Notes under the pieces: model-generated | What the model saw: the letters and a program-made list of their open reading frames with translations, nothing else | What the model was told of the DNA's origin: nothing | Database searches by the model: none | DNA from: Armillaria gallica | Taxonomy: Eukaryota; Basidiomycota; Agaricomycetes; Agaricales; Physalacriaceae | Assembly: GCA_037576215.1 (NCBI GenBank) | Contig: JBANDB010000015.1 | Coordinates: 124,001 to 188,000, forward strand | Length of the DNA stretch: 64,000 nt | Direction of reading: 5' to 3' | Translations under genes and position numbers: made by a program | In this document: one piece after another, positions 57,797 to 64,000 of the stretch | Layout of the letters: every line of letters begins with the position of its first letter | Position numbering within the stretch: position 1 is the stretch's first letter

Positions 57797-60700
57797 CAAG
57801 CCTATGCCCCATGTCTTCATCATGATTGCCGGACCCTCGTACCTTGGGTCCTGGCAACCTGACAATGACATGGGACTTCAGCTTGTTGGGGCCCACCCCA
57901 AACCCAGATTATTACTTGGGAATGTCAGTTATTAGTTCAGAAACAAATATATATTATGAACGTAATAGAGCCTCAGGGTATACAATATTCAAAGTATTTG
58001 TACCTTTTCTTTATCTGGAAAGAGAACTCGAATCTGTTGTCCAGAAGTGCAACGGCTAAGTGCTACATACAGTTGTCCATGAGAAAAAACAGGAGTACAT
58101 AAATCTAATCCAATATAAGTAACTGACTGTCCTTGAGACTTGTTGATTGTCATTGCAAAAGCCAACCTGACTGGAAATTGGTGATGTGAAAATGCAATAG
58201 GAAGTTCAGCTGTATCTGCATTGATTGTGATGCGTGGGATGAAAACAGCCTTGCCTGCATTGTTACCACTGAGAAGACGACATTCTAATACATGAGGATG
58301 GAAATGTGTGAGAATCATCCATGTCCCATTGCATAGGCCATTTGCTGGATCCAGATTGCAGAGAAGCATAAGAGGACATCCAACTTTGAGAGCCAACTTC
58401 GCACGTGGCAATCCAGAGGCATTGAAAGTTTGAAGAAACTCCACTGGATCAAGAGTAGCAGCATCATCCCACTCTTCCTCTATTGTCTTGTCTGTACTCC
58501 AATAAACTGTCTCTTGTCCTAGAAACATATCCAGAACCTGTTGATTGATTTCATCAACATTGTCATTGCATCCAGAGAGAATTGTTTGTTCTAAAAAGAA
58601 GCGGTCTTGGAAGTGGCCAGCTTGAATGTTTGGATAGATATATTGAATGAGTTCAGAGAGTGAATTGTTGGCCAGATGCATAGAAGCAGGAAGAGTGATA
58701 GTATGATCATCAGTAAGTCCTTCACCTGCACCAACAGTAAGTAGCCAACAGGCAAACTCTACATTTTCAGGAGTCTGATCCAGGCGCATGTTTTTCTTTA
58801 AATGAATGACTTCAATGTGAGGCCATAAAGATGAATGGTGAAATGAAGCTGCAACAATCTGCTCCCATGATCCTCATGAAACAACTGGCAATGTCTGATG
58901 AAAATTGCTTAAAAAAATAATCAGAAATGACAATCTATAGTAACTCAAAATAAACACACATACCACCAAAAAGTACAGTTTTTCCACCAAAAGGAGCATC
59001 CTTATTGCAGATATCATGAAGAGTACAATCAACAGTCTCAATATCATGTCAGTTCTGCATAGGAACATCATCCCAAATGATGAGAGAGGTTTGACAAAGA
59101 AGTTCAGCTAAGTGAATGCCTCTGCAAATGCTGCATGTTGTATCATCACATGAGGGAATTGGAATTTTGAAGGTGCTGTGGCTGGTACGCCCTCCAACTA
59201 AGAGAATTGCTGATATACCTGAGGAGGCACAGGTCAATGCAATCTTTCCTTCAGCACGAACAGCAGCAGCAATAGTATTGCATACAAAAGTCTTTCCACC
59301 ACCTCCAGCACTATGCAGAAATATCAATTTCCCTCATTCATTCATAGCAGAGTCAAACACAGTATTATAAGCAGTCTTTTGCTCTTCATTTAATGTTTGA
59401 AGATTATTTGCAACTAATTGCTGCAGAGATGGGATATCATAGGCCAGCTGTGCAGCCAGAAGAGAGTTATCTTCATAAGCAGCCCAGTCCATGGTAGAGG
59501 CTGGCATCTGGGTCCACTCAGAGAGATGATGACCATGAGATTGAAGAAGCTTATTGATAAGATGGAGACCAAAATCATAGAGCTGAGCATCTGTTGGATT
59601 TGGAACATCATGTTGGCGAAGCTTATGTGCCAAATCATCACAAATATTCTCCTTAAACTCCTCCCACAGCTCATCTGGCTTTGCTGGCTGGCAGAAGAGA
59701 AGAAGGGTCACAAATAGTGATCGTAACTGTGCTCCTGACTGCATAATAGCTGCCTCCTGTAAGCATTGTCTCCATTCATTATCATTTTCCAGCAATCCCA
59801 TAGCAATGCATGCTTCTTTAAAAGTAGCACACTCCACATTGTTGATAGTGCGTAAGTGTTGGAAGGATTGAGCACCGGCAACAGCAGTCAAAAGAAGCCG
59901 TAGATAGAACCGCTTGCCAGATGAGGGGGCAGCCTAATACATCCGGCCAATGGTAACACCAATAGTTGTGTATCTTTGACATGGATTCCAGTGTTTCTTG
60001 CTGTTGTTCCAGGTATAGTGGGCAGGAATATCTTGATACAGATACTAATGTGCACTGGGATCTCTTTTGTTGAGATCAAACCATTGTAACAGAGTTGTTG
60101 TCTTTGCCTCTGCAGCTGCTAACACCTCTTCTGGACTGTCATTCTCATCATATGTGATAAGCTGTTCATCAGGAAGATGGACCTGAAGACGGACAACATT
60201 TGGCTCCTTCTGATGTAGCTGAAATGAAAAGATTCTCCAGCATGATTCAATAGCAGAGATGTAGCATGCATCCAGAAACTCCTTAATCTCATCATGATCC
60301 TGAACCTCTAACATGGTCCTGTCATGGCCCTTGTAGATGTATTTATGGATATATTTGATGGCCTTGACAGAAACACAAACCTCCACATTGATGTGACAGT
60401 TATATTTTGCACTGAGATAAGGATTGTATGGGACAATATCATGGTTGGTATAGACAGTACGGGTTTGACCATGTATTTTGACATACTCATGACCATTGTT
60501 AGGATGTGCCAAATTGGGATATCCATCATTGGTGAATTCAGTGTGCTCATTGAATTCTTTTGGAAAGTTCTTTGTACAGCAACCATCAGGCCCCTTGCAG
60601 TGGTGATCACATGGACCATGGACCATGTATCTGGTAACAATCTCATAAAGAACTGGCTGAGTAACAGGGTCAGGAATCTGGGCATATGAGACTGAATCAG

Positions 60701-63201
60701 CATCAGCAGGTGTGCGAATCTTGTCTTCAGGATCCAGAAAAATCAGAAGATGCATATGAGGGAGTCCACACTTCTGAAATTCAATAGTATGCACCATAGC
60801 CCTGACTTTGCCAAATATTCCACCCTTCTTGATTTCATCCAGTAAGGCCTCCTTCTTTAAATGGAAAACCTTGGCCACAATATCAGGTCGATCCTCTACC
60901 TTCTGATCTGGTCCATCTGTATGCTTCAGAGCCTCAACAATTTCTGGCCACTGTGGGTTTGCTGTCATTGTAAGAAAGATATCTGGCTTCTGCAAAGCTC
61001 TACAAATTGCCATAGAGTCCTGATACAGCTGATACATTGCACAGGGACTGCCAGTGTGTGATGATGGTAGGACAATACGCTGGCCAGAGTCTTGCAATCC
61101 ATCTGCATTAGTAGCTACATCCACCACTCCCTTATACAGATCTGCACGGATAGTTTTCTGATTGTTCCGAACCCAGTTGAGATTACTTTGTTCAATTGAA
61201 GCCCATGCATCCACAATATACTGTTGGTAAAGTGGTCCTCCTCTATACAATGGTGCATTTGGTTCAATTCCTGGACGATCATGGAGGCAGTAAGCATAAT
61301 ACATATGCTGAGTAATATTTTTCTGTTCTCTACGTTCACTTGTTTCAGTCTCTTCCAGGAGCATATGTATATTCCAACCCAATCCTCCATGTGGAAAAAG
61401 AAGAACATAATGAAGAGATTGATGACTTGGATGAAATTGGCTAATGCGCTTGAGAGAATGATCATGCATACATAAAACAATATCTCGATCATTTTGAACA
61501 GGCTCCGATCCATCTCCAGGAATAATAACAGCCAACTCATTTACTGTTGGAAGATTATACCGTCACCCATCAGTACCATCACCCACATGCAATCGTACTT
61601 CAATATTTGGATACTCTTCATGGGGCTTGTTCTTCATAATGAGATATGCATGACGATACAAAGCCATATATGGATTCACATCCTGCAATAAATCTTGTAG
61701 TTGAGACATGATTTCAGGATTTAAGTTAGGATTGCGGCGATTACGCATACTCAATGCCTCTGCTGGATCATGTATATACAGCTGTGCATAAGACAATTTC
61801 CCTTCTTCCTTAGGCAGCAGAGATCCCATCAGATGATGAAGCTCGTCAGATACACGAAAGCAGTATGATCCTGAAGAGTTGGTAATTGCCTCATCAACTT
61901 TTACAGCTACAGATGTAAATGCCAATGCTGCATTATACTGTCTAATATCTTGTAAGAAGGCTTTTGACAATGGATTGTTGCCACAAAGAAGATTTTGAAG
62001 AATGGCAGGAGCAGGAAGAAGAGGAGGTAATTTGACCTGCCCTTGTAGACAACATATCCCAAATTGTGGTGTAACTCTTGATTTATGCTTAAGTCGTTCA
62101 TCATTCCAATGTAATGCTCCACAATATTCACAAATGCAATTTCTACTTCCAATATTATACTGAGCATACACCTCAGCATATGGACGTCTTGCCAGAGGAA
62201 GTTGTACAGGAATAGCATGTGGTGGTTGATGCTGATGTGGTAGGGGTAAAGGTGGCTGCAGAGGTGGTGACTCTCTTATACGTGATGGTGATTGCTGGTG
62301 ATGCTCAACAGAAGTTTCTTGGTCAATATTTTGTGGTGGCTCAGTGTGTGGAGGATGAATTACAATAGCTCTCCCTCGCCCATGTCCATGACCACCACCA
62401 TGTCCATGGCCTCACGGACCTGCAGGAAGCTGTGGAACAGAAGTACTATCAAATGCAGATGACTGCCCTTCAGGAGCTCCACTATGTAATTGTCTATGAT
62501 GTCTACCTCTGGTGGGAAAAACAGGCAGAGATGGTACTACAGGCATAGGATGTTCACGTGGATGATCTAACTGAGATGAAATATGGGTCTCAGGTGGTAT
62601 ATTAAAATGTGGAAGTTCAATATTAGGATCAGGATCTGGCCGTGGTGATCGATCACGATGGATAGAGGGGGAGGTCATCTGAAGGCGCTGAAGACAATCC
62701 TGCTCCCATTCTGCATGATGGTTCTGCTCTGGTGTAACTGGAGCTGGAAAATCAAAATGATCATCCTCTCTGGTAGGAGTAGATGGAGACCTATTAAAAG
62801 AAAGTCATGATCACTGATCTTAGAAAACTAATAGTGGTACATACATCACAGATATATGGAGAGGTGGAAAATAGTAGCAATTTTGTGTGAGAATGAGGCA
62901 AAGACACCTGCAGAGAAAATCAGAAACAAAAACTTCAATCAAAGATTGATAGACAGTACTGTGAGAGATCCCAAAAATCCTTATTATGTGTAAAAGGGCT
63001 GTAATGCTTGCCTGAGATGATACACTGTGAGGGAGAGAGTGGAACAGAGCAGAGGGTAAGAAGGGGAGGGGACAGGCATGAAGCCACACCATAGCAGCAT
63101 GGTGAAGTTTGAACTCAGCCAGAATGGGCTGAGCCATGGCAATGGCCGGAAATCCAAAGTCCGCCTTATTATGTCATCATCGACCTCTCTTAATATATAG
63201 A
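57797..63201 (-). mobile_element. Helitron H, autonomous type, 5.4 kb
   Basis: The - strand 5' end TCTATATATTAAGAGAGG is at 63201 with A before it (63202). The 3' end GGCATAGGCTTG is at 57797 and is followed by the TC of R2. About 100 bp of the 5' end (63103-63201) and 120 bp of the 3' end (57797-57920) are shared with R1 and R2, which identifies those as its non-autonomous relatives. It encodes a Rep/helicase (57989-62791). Confidence 0.85.
57989..62791 (-). pseudogene. Helitron Rep-helicase (HUH replication initiator fused to Pif1-type helicase)
   Basis: The transposase of rolling-circle transposons. One frame runs from an acceptor at 62791 (a short exon may lie upstream). It has a Pro/Gly/His-rich N-terminus, a Cys-X2-Cys block near 62120, and the Rep domain with FQKCGLPHMHLLIF (HUH at 60750-60758) and AIKYIHKYIYKGHDR with the tyrosines near 60330-60360. 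The Pif1 helicase has Walker A SAGGGGKTF (about 59290), IIWDDVPMQ, an intron GTATGT..TTAAG (about 58915-58968) before the FHQTLPVV motif, and INKSQGQS / SHGQLYVALSRCTSG near the C-terminus. Seven stops: TGA at 62412, 61563, 59334, 59049 and 58874, and TAG at 60045 and 59934 (lower coordinate given). No frameshift was found. All stops fit Arg (CGA) or Gln (CAG) codons. Confidence 0.9.
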
Positions 63202-63364
63202 TACATAGATACATAAATAGATATAGATAGATGCGGTCGCCGTTGTTTTCATATTCTTGGATGGCTGCATGTGTCCATTGCTGAGGATAAAAGACAGTCG
63301 GAGGAATTCCCGGCTGATCCAGGAAGTTCCACTACCGTTTGATTTCATTCAGAGTCAGGTACAG
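63202..63364. other. Flank between Helitron and MITE
   Basis: A short ATAGATACATAGATA-type simple repeat adjoins the Helitron 5' end. Nothing else is recognised. Confidence 0.4.
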
Positions 63365-63367
63365 TTA

Positions 63368-63748
63368 TCAACCGGTCTTCTGTATATCAGATCTTAATAT
63401 CGAATTTTTTATTCCTCATCGGCTGTTCCTCATAATTCTGTCTGGCATAAAAGTTTTCTATATTGCTGTAGATGCTACATGAATACTTTCACGATTTTAG
63501 AATAACATTCTGAGGCACAGTGAATGATTTACAGGTGTACAAATGAATGGTCTTATATAATATATTCCAAGTCATGACTTTGGAGGCCCACCACAATTCA
63601 CAGAATGCATGTACAGCCCTGGAAAGTATCTCAATTTGAAGGATAGATTTTATGCTAAATTTTAAGCACCAAGATCACCCAAGAGTATTGGAGAAATGAT
63701 GTTCTAGATGGTGTACAAAGGAGTGGTGGCATACAGAAGACCGGTTGA
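63368..63748. mobile_element. PIF/Harbinger-like MITE, 381 bp
   Basis: Perfect inverted termini TCAACCGGTCTTCTGTAT (63368-63385, and its complement ending at 63748), flanked by the 3-bp duplication TTA (63365-63367 and 63749-63751), the size and sequence typical of PIF/Harbinger. No open frame of note. Confidence 0.75.
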
Positions 63749-63751
63749 TTA

Positions 63752-64000
63752 TTGTACACATTGGGAAAACTAGGATATATGCACTTTATCAACCTCCTCC
63801 AGACTGGCTAGTAGATGCATACCAAGGTTCTGGCTAAGCTGTCGTCTTGGTTGTCTCTGTTACACCACTTCCCTTCTCACGGCATGGGTTTGATGTCCAT
63901 TTAGGACAACCACTACAATGTCACTCTGCCCTTAGCTTCAAAGCCTGGCCAGCCATGATAACCTCGACCGCATCCTATGAGCTGGATTGGAGTGCGAAAA
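63752..64000. other. Right end of window, no gene seen
   Basis: About 250 bp without a recognisable frame or repeat. Confidence 0.4.

Noticed and set aside
1..63201. TGA recoded as an amino acid (altered genetic code or readthrough)
   Set aside because: TGA falls only at sites fitting Arg CGA, CGA codons still occur normally, and TAG/TAA stops and lost catalytic residues accompany it. Decay is simpler.

Overview
This 64 kb window looks like repeat-rich nuclear DNA of a filamentous basidiomycete, most likely an Agaricomycete. The reasons are short GT..AG introns, a HET-type remnant, a P450 and a caspase-domain (metacaspase-like) gene of fungal type, chromodomain Ty3/Gypsy retroelements and a fungal-type Helitron. 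The species cannot be named from the sequence. I found no intact protein-coding gene: every recognisable reading frame is broken.

Layout: 1-671, 3' part of a HET-type gene with one in-frame TGA. 4.0-8.1 kb, two related TIR elements, one enclosing a broken P450 (6527-7556). 8675-10349, an LTR-like repeat. 10895-20534, a complete but dead Tf1/sushi-type Gypsy element (E1, + strand, 5-bp TSD ATATG), interrupted at 17690-19058 by a CTAG-rich 1.37 kb LTR-like repeat. 22183-24304, a caspase-domain gene that has lost its catalytic histidine. 25.1-26.2 kb, a third TIR copy. 26985-63201, a head-to-tail array of three Helitrons on the - strand: R1, R2 (both non-autonomous) and an autonomous-type copy H. 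63368-63748, a PIF/Harbinger-like MITE.

R1 was split by a second Tf1/sushi-type Gypsy element (E3, 28255-54708, - strand, TSD ATAGC). The unsplit sequence of that site survives in R2. E3 was then hit by a second Gypsy family (E2, 28536-35997, TSD GTGAA), by four LTR-like repeats (B, C, D, E), and by a 3.0 kb TIR element that carries a tRNA-derived SINE-like unit. E2 and B received further insertions, so nesting is four deep (R1 > E3 > E2 > F2, and R1 > E3 > B > B').

The strongest overall signal is mutational. Nearly all disabling changes in host genes and transposons are C-to-T type, mostly CGA(Arg) to TGA. The Helitron frame has seven stops and no frameshift in about 1,550 codons. This suggests cytosine methylation followed by CpG decay. 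Other notable signals are a 4-bp, CpG-centred target site used by the LTR-like repeats, a self-priming site in E1 and E3, a T12 tract where E2 should have a primer-binding site, and an unusual series of tRNA T-arm-like hairpins inside repeat E. All coordinates and alignments were made by eye.
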